Below are positions 1-8,158 of a stretch of DNA of 54,886 bases, one piece after another (position 1 is the first letter of the stretch; every line of letters begins with the position of its first letter). A model generated the notes under the pieces. That model saw only the letters and a list, made by a program, of their open reading frames with translations, was not told the DNA's origin and made no database searches. This DNA is from Nocardia pseudovaccinii NBRC 100343 (GTDB lineage Bacteria; Actinomycetota; Actinomycetes; Mycobacteriales; Mycobacteriaceae). A program made the translations under genes and the position numbers. Location: positions 1 to 54,886 of the forward strand of contig NZ_BDBY01000245.1 in assembly GCF_001613225.1 (NCBI RefSeq), given 5' to 3'.

Positions 1-135
1 CTAGCCGGCGGCACCTGGGACAGGATCGAGCCTCTGATCGTCGCGCACCTGTGCGACAACGCGGTCCCGGTCACCGTCTACGACCCGATCGGGCACCCAC
101 CCTCCCCGCACCATCGAGCATCGGAGCCGACATGA
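1..135 (+). CDS. C-terminal end of an unknown protein (cut by window start)
   Basis: An open frame runs from the first base to a TGA at 133-135 and encodes 44 residues, including the stretch LIVAHLCDNAVPVTVYDPI. Only the C-terminus is visible, so no family can be named. The stop overlaps the ATG of the next gene (ATGA at 132-135), which indicates translational coupling and supports this being real coding sequence rather than a chance frame. Confidence 0.5.
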   Translation, partial: LAGGTWDRIEPLIVAHLCDNAVPVTVYDPIGHPPSPHHRASEPT

Positions 136-428
136 TCTCGGCGAGCCCCACCTCCGACCGCGAGCCGAACTGGGCCGCCCAGCGGCGAAAAGCGCTCGCA
201 GCATTCGAATTCGGGAAACTCGCGAACCCGATCCAGCCGCACCCGCGGCTCCGGGTGCGCACACCACTGCCCTCGGCGGACACCCGCCCGAGCAGACCGA
301 CCGGCACGGGACCACGCCGGACCGAAGGCCAGGCCACCGACCCAGCCATCGCCGAGGCTCAGCGCGCTGCGCAGCAGTTCGTCGACACCCTCGCCGGCGC
401 CCGCACCGCCTGGTGGCGGGGATGCTGA
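132..428 (+). CDS. Hypothetical protein, 98 aa
   Basis: Small protein starting MISASPTSDREPNWAAQRRK, rich in Pro, Arg and Thr in the middle, with a helical C-terminal stretch rich in Ala and Gln (residues 70-90). The ATG at 132 was chosen over an upstream frame extension because it overlaps the stop of the preceding frame as ATGA. I do not recognise a domain. It is the last gene of the plus-strand unit entering from the left edge. A good hairpin terminator follows about 270 bases later. Confidence 0.5.
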   Translation: MISASPTSDREPNWAAQRRKALAAFEFGKLANPIQPHPRLRVRTPLPSADTRPSRPTGTGPRRTEGQATDPAIAEAQRAAQQFVDTLAGARTAWWRGC

Positions 429-599
429 ACGCAACGACACAGCCCGAATCGAACAACCTTACAAGGCCGAAATCCCCTCTGCTGTGCAATGCTCCTGAGT
501 TTGCGCGTCGCCGCCACCGGCCCAGCGCCACGATCTCCAACGCTGCCGAGCTGTATCGACTTGCGCTCAGCCGCCCGACTGACGCCAGCACCCTGCCCC

Positions 600-623
600 G
601 GGACGTGTCATCGCCGCAGGTAG
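600..623 (+). repeat. 24-bp dispersed repeat, copy 1
   Basis: Matches GGGACRTGYCATC-NN-CRCAGGTCA except for the last two bases (AG). It lies downstream of the gene ending at 428, in non-coding DNA. Confidence 0.65.
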
Positions 624-697
624 AAGGCTCGCCTCAGGTGCGTGCAGGAGCCGACTCCGTCGGCCACCCACCCCCAGATGATCATCAGGTTCGTTAC

Positions 698-725
698 GCC
701 TCGACAGGAGTGTCGAGGCCTTTCC
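698..725 (+). terminator. Hairpin terminator
   Basis: Perfect 9-bp stem GCCTCGACA / TGTCGAGGC with a 4-base loop, followed by CTTTCC. It lies downstream of the plus-strand genes at the left edge and fits an intrinsic-type terminator with a weak T-tract, as is usual in high-GC actinobacteria. Confidence 0.55.
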
Positions 726-1380
726 TCCTGACCCGCAACTGTTAGCAGCACACCGACCCGCAGGAGTGGTCAGGCGCGTCCGTCGACGTCGACGATGATC
801 TATTCGTCGCGCGTCGCCCGCATACAGGGTGCCCTCGTACTTCCACATGCATTTGGGGTGGTACCCCGTGGAGTCAGCCCAGGCGGTGGCGGGCATGCAC
901 CATGTCGCCGACGAGCGATTCCGAGTCCTCGGGGCAGTCGCAGGGCTTGCGAACAGCAGGGATGTTGCATTCGGCGATCGCCGCGCCGTTCAGTGTGACC
1001 CGTACGGGTTCATCCCTGGCGATGGGAGGCGCGACAGTCGGGGTGCGGGGGCGGCGTTGATGTCCTGCGGGCTGGTCAGTTCGGTTCGGCCGACGCAGTC
1101 GGGGACCGCTGTCGCCCGGGCACGCGGGCAGCGGCCCGGCGCCCTGACTGGGCCGATCCCGGACCTGCCGCGCCCAGAACGGAAAACAACACCCACCCAC
1201 CCCCACACCGCCTCGCTAGCGAGCCAACAACAACCCCAAACGCCTGTGCAACAACATAACCCAACTAACACAACTCCAAATACACTCCCATACAGCAGAA
1301 CTCAACAATGCACACCAATGCAACGGGCTACGCCGTCGTCAACACACTACGTAACAGAACCGGTATCTCACACCGAATAG

Positions 1381-1407
1381 ACAATACCCCCCAATAGGGG
1401 GTATTGT
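1381..1407. promoter_or_regulatory. Palindromic operator, ACAATACCCCC type
   Basis: Perfect 11-bp arms ACAATACCCCC / GGGGGTATTGT separated by 5 bases. It sits 45 bases before the ATG of the 1452 gene. Closely related palindromes occur at 21849, 25127, 21025, 8634 and 32128, so this is probably the binding site of an element-encoded repressor. Confidence 0.7.
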
Positions 1408-1451
1408 TGGAGCAACGGGGAAAGCCAGCCGAAAACGACGCAAAGGCAGAA

Positions 1452-1670
1452 ATGAACCAGCGCCCGCTGCACACCATGACCACCGAAGAACTCATCGCCG
1501 AACTCGCTTTGACCGACCCACGCGCAGCCGCCGAATACCAAAAGATCACTAAGGGCGAGACCGACGCGGAATTCACCAAGCGAATCAGTAGCGAACTGCA
1601 CGCGATTGTCAACGAATTCAGCAGCACACCTGCCCGAAAGGGACTGCTGAGCAAGCTGTTCCGCCGCTAG
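1452..1670 (+). CDS. Hypothetical protein, 72 aa
   Basis: Small charged protein (MNQRPLHTMTTEELIAELAL, ending SKLFRR) that looks mostly alpha-helical, with a basic C-terminus. The ATG at 1452 is preferred because AAAGG lies about 7 bases upstream. A TTG at 1404 would extend it into the palindromic operator. It is the first gene of a run of small plus-strand genes (1452-4116) and is probably controlled from the operator at 1381. No family recognised. Confidence 0.65.
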   Translation: MNQRPLHTMTTEELIAELALTDPRAAAEYQKITKGETDAEFTKRISSELHAIVNEFSSTPARKGLLSKLFRR

Positions 1671-1762
1671 CCACCAATACGCTAAACCTTTTCGCACTGC
1701 GCCACCGGAACCAGAAGGGTGACAGTAGCGCAGTGCCCATACGAGCCTGAAAGGTGTCGAAA

Positions 1763-2041
1763 ATGAACGCCACTATCAACGCCGACAGCACACTGTTCGA
1801 CATCGTTACCGCCGAAATCGGCATCGGCACACAGACACCCGGAGTCGAGGCTGAGATTCGCCGACTCGTCTCGAAAGCCGCTGACATCCTCATCGCCCAG
1901 GACGGCTTCACCCCGCTGTCACTCAATCAGCGCGTGATCCTCGACAAGGCTGCCCAGATGGCAGAGGCCATTGCATACTTCGCCCTTCCCGAGGACCGCG
2001 ACCTCTACAACACCGTTCATGACCTTCTGGTCATCGCCTGA
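1763..2041 (+). CDS. Hypothetical protein, 92 aa
   Basis: Acidic, Ala/Ile-rich small protein (MNATINADSTLFDIVTAEIG, ending VHDLLVIA), predicted mainly helical and without TM segments. GAAAGG lies 8 bases before the ATG at 1763, which favours it over the GTG at 1754. It follows the 1452 gene by about 90 bases on the same strand. No domain recognised. Confidence 0.65.
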   Translation: MNATINADSTLFDIVTAEIGIGTQTPGVEAEIRRLVSKAADILIAQDGFTPLSLNQRVILDKAAQMAEAIAYFALPEDRDLYNTVHDLLVIA

Positions 2042-2146
2042 TCTCCTGCCCCACTTGAATTTCCAGGTCCGGCCAAAAGCGCGCAGAGTGAGCACCTCTC
2101 GGCACGCTATCGCCGATGACCACATCGTGCTCTACCGGAGGGAAAC

Positions 2147-2383
2147 ATGACCAGCATCGAGGCTCAGAGCAAGATCTGGACACTCACAATCGAGCCGCTC
2201 CAGATAGTTGACGGCGAATCACTCCCGAAATTTTCTGTCATCGTCACCGCCGAGGATGAGACACAGGCCATTCGGCGAGGTAAGCGCAAAGCCGCCCGCC
2301 TCGGACAGAAAAGCAACGATGACCACATCAACTACTGCAAATACGAGGATGACGGGCTGTATCACGCTCTCCGAAGATCCTGA
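2147..2383 (+). CDS. Hypothetical protein, 78 aa
   Basis: Begins MTSIEAQSKIWTLTIEP. It has a beta-rich N-terminal half and a basic segment RRGKRKAARLGQ in the middle. The overall pattern (short beta hairpins, then a helix rich in Ala/Arg) resembles the protein at 21464, which carries a similar segment (AARRGVRKAVSRA). This is an impression from reading, not an alignment. The ribosome binding site GGAGGG lies 6 bases before the ATG. The next gene starts inside its 3' end. Confidence 0.65.
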   Translation: MTSIEAQSKIWTLTIEPLQIVDGESLPKFSVIVTAEDETQAIRRGKRKAARLGQKSNDDHINYCKYEDDGLYHALRRS

Positions 2384-2615
2384 CGAATACGCTGCCATTG
2401 AAGTCTCCTACAAGCTGACCGGGCACACTGCCTCCCCCTTCGACTCCGACGCATTAATCGCCGAGTTCCGTAGCCTGATGGCCGAAATGCCGACCCTTGA
2501 GGGCACCGCCCGGGAGCAGGCGTTCGAACGAGCCACCGCAGCTATGACGTCCCTTGACTGGTACCTGAGCCGCTCGGGCAGCCATTTTCCCCGCGCTTGG
2601 ACACGCAACCGGTAA
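2349..2615 (+). CDS. Hypothetical protein, 88 aa
   Basis: Starts MTGCITLSEDPDEYAAIEVS and continues as a helical protein containing LIAEFRSLMAEMPTLEG and AMTSLDWYLSR. The start at 2349 overlaps the previous gene by 35 bases in another frame and is probably translationally coupled. No separate strong ribosome binding site is visible, so the start is uncertain. Function unknown. Confidence 0.5.
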   Translation: MTGCITLSEDPDEYAAIEVSYKLTGHTASPFDSDALIAEFRSLMAEMPTLEGTAREQAFERATAAMTSLDWYLSRSGSHFPRAWTRNR

Positions 2616-2780
2616 TTGGGACGGAAGAACGGAACGGATAGATGGAATGGTAAGTGCCCCGCCTGCTACTACTCGCACATCACCATCGGAGACCCGGACC
2701 TATCACGCCACGATCGAAGCGGCCGACCGCACGCAGTAGTCGGGCGGTGTACCAGCACTTCACGAAGAGGATGGGACGCA

Positions 2781-3131
2781 ATGACCACCGAGGCGACCCG
2801 CCGCCGCGAGTACGCCCAATTCGAGACCCAACTCAAGGCCATGCCCCCGCGCCGGATGACCGGCGCCCTGCGCCGCTATGTAACCGCGACCACCCCGGCC
2901 GGACTCGTGTACGTCGTCATCATGCCCACCGGCGCACGGCACCACATCGCCCACACTGCGGACGGGCGCCGGTGGCTGATCGTGCGCCGCTGGTGGGGCC
3001 GGATCGCGCTGCGAATGCCGGTAGGCCAGTGGTCCACCTCGGTTTCCGAGGTGCAGCGAGCCGGCGGAATCCGGTTCCTCGCCACCGATTTCGCCGCCAG
3101 CTGGAGAGCCGTCCGCGACCTGATCGAGTGA
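2781..3131 (+). CDS. Hypothetical protein, 116 aa
   Basis: Starts MTTEATRRREYAQFETQLKA. The body alternates beta strands and basic or aromatic turns (RRWLIVRRWWGRIALRMPVG) and ends in a helix. AGAGGA lies about 9 bases before the ATG at 2781, chosen over the much longer upstream frame, which lacks coding character. No domain recognised. Confidence 0.65.
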   Translation: MTTEATRRREYAQFETQLKAMPPRRMTGALRRYVTATTPAGLVYVVIMPTGARHHIAHTADGRRWLIVRRWWGRIALRMPVGQWSTSVSEVQRAGGIRFLATDFAASWRAVRDLIE

Positions 3132-3142
3132 AAGGGCACGCG

Positions 3143-3223
3143 ATGACCAGGCAAGCCGTGGTCGCGGGCGACGCCACCCCTGGCCCTGCGCGTCGCCGAC
3201 GAGGAGTAAGCAGTGAGGAGTAA
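3143..3223 (+). CDS. Possible 26-aa peptide
   Basis: A short ATG frame starts 11 bases after the stop of the 2781 gene and ends TAA at 3223. A second frame over the same DNA also ends nearby (VADEE stop), so coding is uncertain. It is listed because it fills the gap in an otherwise tightly packed operon. Confidence 0.2.
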   Translation: MTRQAVVAGDATPGPARRRRGVSSEE

Positions 3224-3269
3224 GCAGTACAGCACCGCAGAATTACCGAACCGATTGGAGTGAAACATT

Positions 3270-3596
3270 ATGGCGGACAAGAGCTCTGCTGTGAGTGAAC
3301 GCAAGAGTGGGCCGCAGACCGAGGGGCCGGATTGGGCGCTTCGGTTGTGCCCGATATGCCGCGGCCGCGGCGTCGCCTCGATGATCGTGCTGCGCGGCAC
3401 GGGCGAAACCGATGCGGATCCGGTGATATTTCCCGCGCACGGCGACGGGGGATGCCTGGACCGAGACACCCCCGCGCGGATCGTGATCGATGCCGTCCTC
3501 GCCGCGGGCGCTCACACCATGGCCGAGGTGACCGAAGATCCGGCCATGGCTGCGGCGGTGCTGCGGATCATCCGGTCCCGGGAGGTCGAGCAGTGA
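3270..3596 (+). CDS. Hypothetical protein with a CxxC motif, 108 aa
   Basis: After a polar N-terminus the motif LRLCPICRGRG (about residues 26-36) gives a single CxxC pair, suggesting a small zinc knuckle or redox motif. The rest is beta/alpha, with a helical tail AAAVLRIIRSREVEQ. The ATG at 3270 is preceded by TTGGAGTGAAA. The stop overlaps the GTG start of the next gene (GTGA). Confidence 0.6.
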   Translation: MADKSSAVSERKSGPQTEGPDWALRLCPICRGRGVASMIVLRGTGETDADPVIFPAHGDGGCLDRDTPARIVIDAVLAAGAHTMAEVTEDPAMAAAVLRIIRSREVEQ

Positions 3597-4033
3597 ACCA
3601 GCCACACACCGCGGCGCAATTGGTCGACACCGGGCCGATCTGCTGCACCGCTTTCGACGACCACCGGTTGGTGTGGCGGCCCTGCCGCACCTGGCACACC
3701 CCCGAGGGCTACATCAGCGTGGTCACCGAGATCGGCCACGACGGCCCCTCGGTGACCAACGCCACCGGAAAGGTCTACGCGGCCCTCCAGCGAGTCAGGC
3801 CCGGATGCCGCGTGATCGAGCACTACCTTGCCGACAGCACAAGCCCCGAGCGGTTCGCCGAAATCCTGCCCGCCCCACCAGGAGTCACCGCAGGGGTCCG
3901 GGTCGGCGACGGGATCATCTGGCAGCACATCCCCATGGCCGAGCTGCGCGCGGTGCTCGGCGACCCCCTAGAGACCACCCGCCCCGCCGGACCGGTCGAG
4001 CACGGCACATGGCCCACCGAGGCGGGGCGATGA
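3593..4033 (+). CDS. Hypothetical protein, 146 aa
   Basis: Starts GTG at 3593 within a GTGA overlap, with GGGAGGTC just upstream, so it is co-translated with the 3270 gene. Two N-terminal cysteines (GPICCTAF) and a conserved-looking WRPCRTWHTPEG are visible. No TM segment and no family recognised. It ends in an ATGA overlap with the next short frame. Confidence 0.6.
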   Translation: MNQPHTAAQLVDTGPICCTAFDDHRLVWRPCRTWHTPEGYISVVTEIGHDGPSVTNATGKVYAALQRVRPGCRVIEHYLADSTSPERFAEILPAPPGVTAGVRVGDGIIWQHIPMAELRAVLGDPLETTRPAGPVEHGTWPTEAGR

Positions 4034-4116
4034 ACCGGCCGTCGGTGCAGGCGGATCCGTCTACCGCCGGTGCACTGACCCCGCAGAAAGCGCCCGAACC
4101 ACCAGGTGCCGTGTAG
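4030..4116 (+). CDS. Short peptide, 28 aa, possibly a truncated gene
   Basis: The ATG at 4030 overlaps the previous stop and GAGGCGGGG is upstream, so translation is plausible. The product (MNRPSVQADPSTAGALTPQK and a short tail) is too short to assign. It may be the surviving N-terminus of a longer gene lost where repeat copy 2 now lies. Confidence 0.35.
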   Translation: MNRPSVQADPSTAGALTPQKAPEPPGAV

Positions 4117-4174
4117 TTACTGCAGCCAACCGCAGCTACATATTGCAAAGCTGGCCGGCGGGTTCCACCGACCG

Positions 4175-4198
4175 GGGACCTGCCATCTGCACAGGTCA
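4175..4198 (+). repeat. 24-bp dispersed repeat, copy 2
   Basis: GGGACCTGCCATC then TG then CACAGGTCA. In this copy the outer GACCTG/CAGGTC arms form a perfect dyad. Confidence 0.8.
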
Positions 4199-4225
4199 GA
4201 CCCGAAGGATGGACAGTCGACCACA

Positions 4226-4571
4226 ATGGCCACCGAAGTGTGTGACGCCTCAAGCCCGCTGGTAACCGAAGATGCGTACCGGTGCCTGCTTGACGAACTC
4301 GATCGCTATCGTCTGCAGGACAGTCGATCTCACACCCGCGTTGGACATTGACCACGGACGACGGCTGGATTCGCCTGGTTGCTCATCAGGCCGGGGGTAC
4401 TTGACGGGTTTCTCGTCCGCTTTCGCTCAGCGGGCGCAACAGGCCGGTACGAGGCTGACCGTGGCTATCGACACCGAGCCGAGCCAGTGGTGGCGGCGCC
4501 GATTCTTCGAGCGTCAGGGATTCGTGAATATCCAAGGCAGCGCAGTGCATTCCGCCAAGCCTCTCCCCTGA
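4226..4571 (+). pseudogene. Remnant of a GNAT-like acetyltransferase
   Basis: A frame from ATG 4226 reads MATEVCDASSPLVTEDAYRC and a helical tail and stops at 4351. A different frame ending at 4571 reads RLTVAIDTEPSQWWRRRFFE followed by RQGFVNIQ. That matches the last beta strand and the FYERxGF-type motif of GNAT acetyltransferases. The acetyl-CoA loop is not intact. This looks like a frameshifted, shortened GNAT gene. The identification rests on one motif and is tentative. Confidence 0.35.
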
Positions 4572-4812
4572 CCCGCCCAGCGTGGTGGCCCCTGCGGGGG
4601 CCCAATGCGGCGCCAGCCACCGCCGTCGGCGGGATCGGCGGAACCCACTCCTCCATACCGTCCTCGACCACAAGCTTCTCCCCTGGCTCGAAGTGCCATT
4701 GTCCGCCAGGCCGCCACCACGCACGAGCTTCAGCAGGAGATGCTGTTCGTGGACCGGCCGGTCGTCCCATCTCGTGGTGAGCGCCCGGAGCCCCGAATCA
4801 CAGGCTATCGTG

Positions 4813-5154
4813 ATGAACATGGCATTGCCCAGGCCCACCACAGCGGTCGCTCCCGCGTTGGTTGCACCGACCACCCCCGAAGCGATCCGAGACGCCCTGG
4901 TGGGACCGGAGCGCGCCGAATTCGAACGCCAATACCGCGAGGAAATGACTGCGGCGGCCGAATCGCTGAACCTCACCGGCGTGCTGGCGGTACTCGCCGC
5001 ATGGCGCGAGATCGCCGACATGACCCAGCGCCAGGGCGGCCCGGCCCACGAACGGATGCTCGCCGTAGTCCAGGATCTGCAGCTGGGCAATCCGGTACCG
5101 ACCATCAGCGCCGCTCAGGCCCGCGCGTCGATCACCGCACGACTGGCGCAGTAA
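4813..5154 (+). CDS. DUF6247-like antitoxin, 113 aa
   Basis: The core APTTPEAIRDALVGPERAEF, then REEMTAAAESLNLTGVLAVL and WREIA, fits the DUF6247 family of small actinobacterial proteins, which sit directly upstream of RelE/ParE-like toxins and are taken to be their antitoxins. The frame extends further upstream, but homology-like sequence starts near ATG 4813 (a second ATG is at 4819). The gap to the toxin gene is 6 bases. The family call is from recognition of the sequence pattern and gene order. Confidence 0.65.
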   Translation: MNMALPRPTTAVAPALVAPTTPEAIRDALVGPERAEFERQYREEMTAAAESLNLTGVLAVLAAWREIADMTQRQGGPAHERMLAVVQDLQLGNPVPTISAAQARASITARLAQ

Positions 5155-5160
5155 CCCCGC

Positions 5161-5412
5161 TTGTACTCCTACGAGCAGACCCTTGAGGTCGGCGAATCTC
5201 TCCAGACAATGCCGGCCGAGCTCCTGGGACACTTCGCCGAGCTGATCGCCTTCCTCGAACTCACCCCTGGGGCCGGACAGCCCTACCAGCCCAGCAATCC
5301 CGACGGCGCCATGCGCAAAATGACCTTCGGCCCGAACAACGAAGCCCTCGCGACATACGTGATCCTCGAAGAACAACGCCGCGTCGTCCTGGTCAGCCTG
5401 ATCTGGATTTGA
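5161..5412 (+). CDS. ParE/RelE-superfamily toxin, 83 aa
   Basis: Short protein (MYSYEQTLEVGESLQTMPAE, then LLGHFAELIAFLELTPG) with the C-terminal strands ALATYVILEEQRRVVLVSLIWI typical of actinobacterial ParE/RelE-fold toxins that pair with DUF6247. Proteins of this fold are usually mRNA interferases or gyrase poisons; which applies cannot be read here. It starts TTG at 5161, six bases after the antitoxin stop, so it is co-translated. Confidence 0.65.
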   Translation: MYSYEQTLEVGESLQTMPAELLGHFAELIAFLELTPGAGQPYQPSNPDGAMRKMTFGPNNEALATYVILEEQRRVVLVSLIWI

Positions 5413-5516
5413 CCAGCTCAGCCGGGCGCGTGCCTCACGACGGTTCCGCCGAGCCATCCCCACCCGACAACCGACAGGGCCTCACCCCAATGTCCTTCGT
5501 GACGGAGCCGACCGGG

Positions 5517-6305
5517 CTATTCGGTCTCGTTCGCCGCTGCACACAGTTGTGTGCGCAGCAGGGAGAAGGCCGCGAGGGCTTGCCGACACACCACGCCGTT
5601 GCCAATCAGCCTGAGTTGGTCTCGGCGTGAGAGTCCGAGGTCGGGGTCGGTGACCCATCCGGCGGGCCACCACAGCATCCACTCGCTGAACGCTGCCGCC
5701 AGGCGTGGCCGTCCGTGGGTGTTCGGTTCGGTTGCTGCTGGCGCGGGCCGGGACAGGAGTTCCTGGCGGCGGATCGCTAGCGTGTAGCAGCCCCAGCGGT
5801 CGCTGCCGTCGAGCAGTGCGTAGTCGGTGAGTTGGCGGGTGTGGCCGTGGCGGCGGTCGGGGTGCACACCACCGCCGCTGCCATCCGAGGCGGTAGGGGT
5901 GGGCAGCAGTGCGTTGATCGCGGCCAGCGATGGGGATCGGCGGCGGCACTCGGCATCGCTGTCGCTGCGACGGCTGTCGCTGGCTTTGGGTGTCGGGAGC
6001 ATCGCGATCACCGCCGAGGACAGCATGAGATCGCCGGAGCTGCCGCGCTGGCCTGGGCTGCCGTGGGTACCATCGCTTGCGCGCGGGGTCGGCAGCAGCT
6101 TGCCTTGGGCAGCGGCGGCGGCGATGCCGCCCAGCAGTAGCTCTCTTGCCCTTGTGCCCGAGCGTGAGCGATGGCCCCCGGTGGCGTCGGCGACGGTAGG
6201 CGTGGGCAGCAGCCGGTCCGAGCGGGCGTGGTGTTTATCGGTGCGTTCGGGTTTGGCGGCTTCGCCGGCTTGGCGGCGCCGGGCGGGCGAGGATGAACAC
6301 CCGCG
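5517..6305 (-). pseudogene. C-terminal half (target recognition, motifs IX-X) of a cytosine-C5 methyltransferase
   Basis: This frame carries four LLPTP repeats (PTPTVADA, PTPRASDG, PTPKASDS, PTPTASDG) and then a long target-recognition segment with WMLWWPAGWVTD. It ends in LSRRDQLRLIGNGVVCRQAL, matching motifs IX/X of Dcm-type enzymes. It continues the catalytic half encoded just upstream in another frame. The frame is open back to an ATG at 6503. Either a frameshift near 6290 broke one gene, or the two overlapping ORFs make a two-subunit enzyme as in M.AquI-like split enzymes. Fragment and pseudogene is the simpler reading. Confidence 0.6.
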
Positions 6306-6888
6306 CGCGCTGGTGGCAGGCTCCGACGTCAGAGGCGCGTAGCACTGTCCAGCACGCATCGAACCCGAGGCTGGCCAGATCGCCGAGTACGACGCCGAAG
6401 GCCCGCCTGCCGGGTTGGGATCGGTTGTCTCCCACTGCATTGCCGTGTGGTTCCAGGTCGCGAACGGTTGCTTGGGCACGGGCATGGAGTAGACCCCTGA
6501 CATTTTCGATGAGCACCCACTGTGGGTGCAGGGACTCGATGGCGGCGGCGGCGTGGGACCACAGGCCCGAGCGTGTGCCCGGTCCGAGCCCGGCGCGGTG
6601 GCCGGCGGCGCTGACGTCCTGGCAGGGGAACCCCGCGGTCAGGATGTCGACCGGCTCGACGCCGCTCCAGTCGACCTGGGTGATGTCGCCCAGGTTCGGC
6701 ACGGCAGGCCAGTGGCGGGCCAGTACGGCGCACGCTGCCGGGTCGGATTCGCAGTGCCAGGTGATCGCGGCGCCCGGGAACAGGCTCAAAGCGGCCAGGT
6801 CCAGGCCGCCCACACCACTGAACAGCGATCCGACCCGCAGGCCGGGGGTGGAATCGAGCGATATCGACCGAGCCATGCCGGACAGCAT
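6235..6888 (-). CDS. Cytosine-C5 DNA methyltransferase, catalytic half (frameshifted gene)
   Basis: It contains motif I (VGSLFSGVGGLDLAAL, AdoMet binding), motif IV GFPCQDVSAAGHRAG with the catalytic Cys, motif VI LIENVRG and motif VIII CHQRARVFILA. The frame then runs out to a stop at 6235, without the recognition domain that the -1/+1 frame supplies (5517-6305). ATG 6888 and ATG 6876 are both possible starts; the frame is open further upstream without family-like sequence. Enzymes of this LPTP-repeat type are common in actinophages and plasmids, where they protect against restriction. Activity depends on whether the C-terminal half is joined to it. Confidence 0.7.
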   Translation of the reverse strand: MLSGMARSISLDSTPGLRVGSLFSGVGGLDLAALSLFPGAAITWHCESDPAACAVLARHWPAVPNLGDITQVDWSGVEPVDILTAGFPCQDVSAAGHRAGLGPGTRSGLWSHAAAAIESLHPQWVLIENVRGLLHARAQATVRDLEPHGNAVGDNRSQPGRRAFGVVLGDLASLGFDACWTVLRASDVGACHQRARVFILARPAPPSRRSRQTRTHR

Positions 6889-7024
6889 CGCTTCGTGCAG
6901 CGGGTTGTTGAACGGTCGAAGTACCGGAATAACGCCCGGAGCTTGGAGGGAATCACCTCCAGTGGAACACTTTTCGCTGACATGCATCAAAGTCGGCGAC
7001 AGGCGAAGGGTCTGTATGAGGGTC

Positions 7025-7371
7025 ACATGCAGCTTTCCCACGCGCCGATGTGGCAGATTCCCTTGCCCAGCAGCGCTTTCCGCACTGATGACCGTGAATA
7101 CCGCGTACTACCTGACCGACGACGATTGCGGGCGCTCGCTCACAGGGCTGACCCGCCTGCTGCGTCCGGGAGGGCGAGTGGTGGTCGGTCTCGGCGACTC
7201 CGATTACATGGGCCCCTGCCCGTCAGCACTTCGGCCAGGCTGCAGCTACGGCAGCAGATCATCGAAGCCTTGAGCACGGCCGGGTTCAAGTTCACCGGCC
7301 ATACCCGGATAGGGAACAGTGCCAAGGCATTTCATGTCTACACTGCACATGCTGCCGATCACCAGGCATAG
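7025..7371 (+). pseudogene. Decayed class I SAM-dependent methyltransferase, C-terminal part
   Basis: Pieces in three frames line up as one protein end. They read IPLPSSAF, then MTVNTAYYLTDDD with RLLRPGGRVVVGLGDSDY, then IIEALSTAGFKFTGHTRIGN and FHVYTA. LRPGGRVV is the usual post-motif III strand of UbiE/COQ5-type methyltransferases. At least two frameshifts (near 7085 and 7225) separate the pieces, and the AdoMet-binding N-terminus is missing, so it cannot be functional. Confidence 0.6.
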
Positions 7372-7746
7372 GGGTCGGGCCGACGGGCGGGGAGCTGTCT
7401 CGCCACGACCGCCGGCGCCGGGGATTCGCCGACGGCGAGGGCCACCCAAGCGCCGGTTGACCAGCCCCAGCTCCCACGCGGTCCGGCCCAGCAAGACCTC
7501 GAGCGCGCACCGGGTCGCCCTCGTAGGCCAGCTGATCAGGCCCCGCTCGAGCCGCGAGACGTAGTCGGCATCTATGCCCGTGGTTTTTCCGGTGCTTGCG
7601 AGAATGTGCTCGGCCACCGCGGCGGCCAGTTCTGCCTGTGTCCACCCCAGCGCCAGTCGAGCTTCGGTGAGTTGCTCGTTGGCCACCCGGCCGCACAGTC
7701 GCCTGGCTGATCGGCTTGGAATTGCGTCTCGCTGAAGGGCGGCCAT
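7246..7746 (-). CDS. XRE-type helix-turn-helix protein, probably truncated
   Basis: Residues about 25-95 read NEQLTEARLALGWTQAELAA, then YVSRLERGLISWPT and GRTAWELGLVNRR. This is the N-terminal HTH of a large actinobacterial regulator family in which the HTH is followed by a long C-terminal domain. Here the coding character stops soon after LVNRR and the frame ends at 7246, antisense to the methyltransferase remnant, so the effector domain has been lost. ATG 7746 and ATG 7791 are both possible. Probably a DNA-binding fragment at most. Confidence 0.5.
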   Translation of the reverse strand: MAALQRDAIPSRSARRLCGRVANEQLTEARLALGWTQAELAAAVAEHILASTGKTTGIDADYVSRLERGLISWPTRATRCALEVLLGRTAWELGLVNRRLGGPRRRRIPGAGGRGETAPRPSARPLCLVIGSMCSVDMKCLGTVPYPGMAGELEPGRAQGFDDLLP

Positions 7747-7849
7747 GCGCGGCGAGGGGTTCGCGAAGCACGTGAATTCGTTGGTGCCCACAGGGTAGTA
7801 CTTCCTCTCCGGCGACGGCCGTCTCGGGTGAAATTGCCTGCATCCGTAG

Positions 7850-8101
7850 TCATTCCCAGAGTGACATCACACTGGCAGACCAGGCGTTAGGAGCGCCGGG
7901 CATTCGAACGCGGCGCGCCATCGCAAATGGGTGCGGCACAGCCTGCTTGACCGGGAGGCAACCTTCTCCTTTCACTCCCGGCCAATCCTGCTGCGCTGCA
8001 AGCTCTCGTCGAGCTTCCGCGACCAGCGGGTGCAGCTGCTCGGCATTGCCAATCCCGAAACCCACTGAATCCCTTGCTCTGCAGAGATTCTCGGCGTCCA
8101 T
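7850..8101 (-). CDS. Possible small protein, 83 aa
   Basis: The N-terminal half (MDAENLCRARDSVGFGIGNA, then LHPLVAEARRELAAQQ) has coding character and helix-forming pattern. The second half is less convincing. No ribosome binding site is obvious before the ATG at 8101. No family recognised; it may be a shortened gene. Confidence 0.3.
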   Translation of the reverse strand: MDAENLCRARDSVGFGIGNAEQLHPLVAEARRELAAQQDWPGVKGEGCLPVKQAVPHPFAMARRVRMPGAPNAWSASVMSLWE

Positions 8102-8158
8102 AGGGTCAGTTGAACCCGTAATGATGACCCGCCCGAGACCGAGTCATATCCCACGCGG

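Larger units (their letters stand above)
429..1380. other. Long stretch without a confident gene
   Basis: No frame here has convincing protein character over its full length. On the minus strand the 3' half of a frame ending at 874 encodes VRVTLNGAAIAECN and a Cys-containing tail, and an overlapping frame starts at ATG 896 with GYHPKCMWKYEGTLYAG. Both look like pieces of small genes that run into Arg-rich nonsense, so this may be decayed coding DNA. The stretch also holds repeat copy 1 (600-623) and the terminator at 698. Sequence 1190-1380 is AC-rich and has no coding character. Confidence 0.4.

Noticed and set aside
1..591. Long minus-strand frame (196 codons)
   Set aside because: It is Arg/Gly/Ser-rich, with no family-like segment, and runs antisense to the better-supported plus-strand genes at 1-428.
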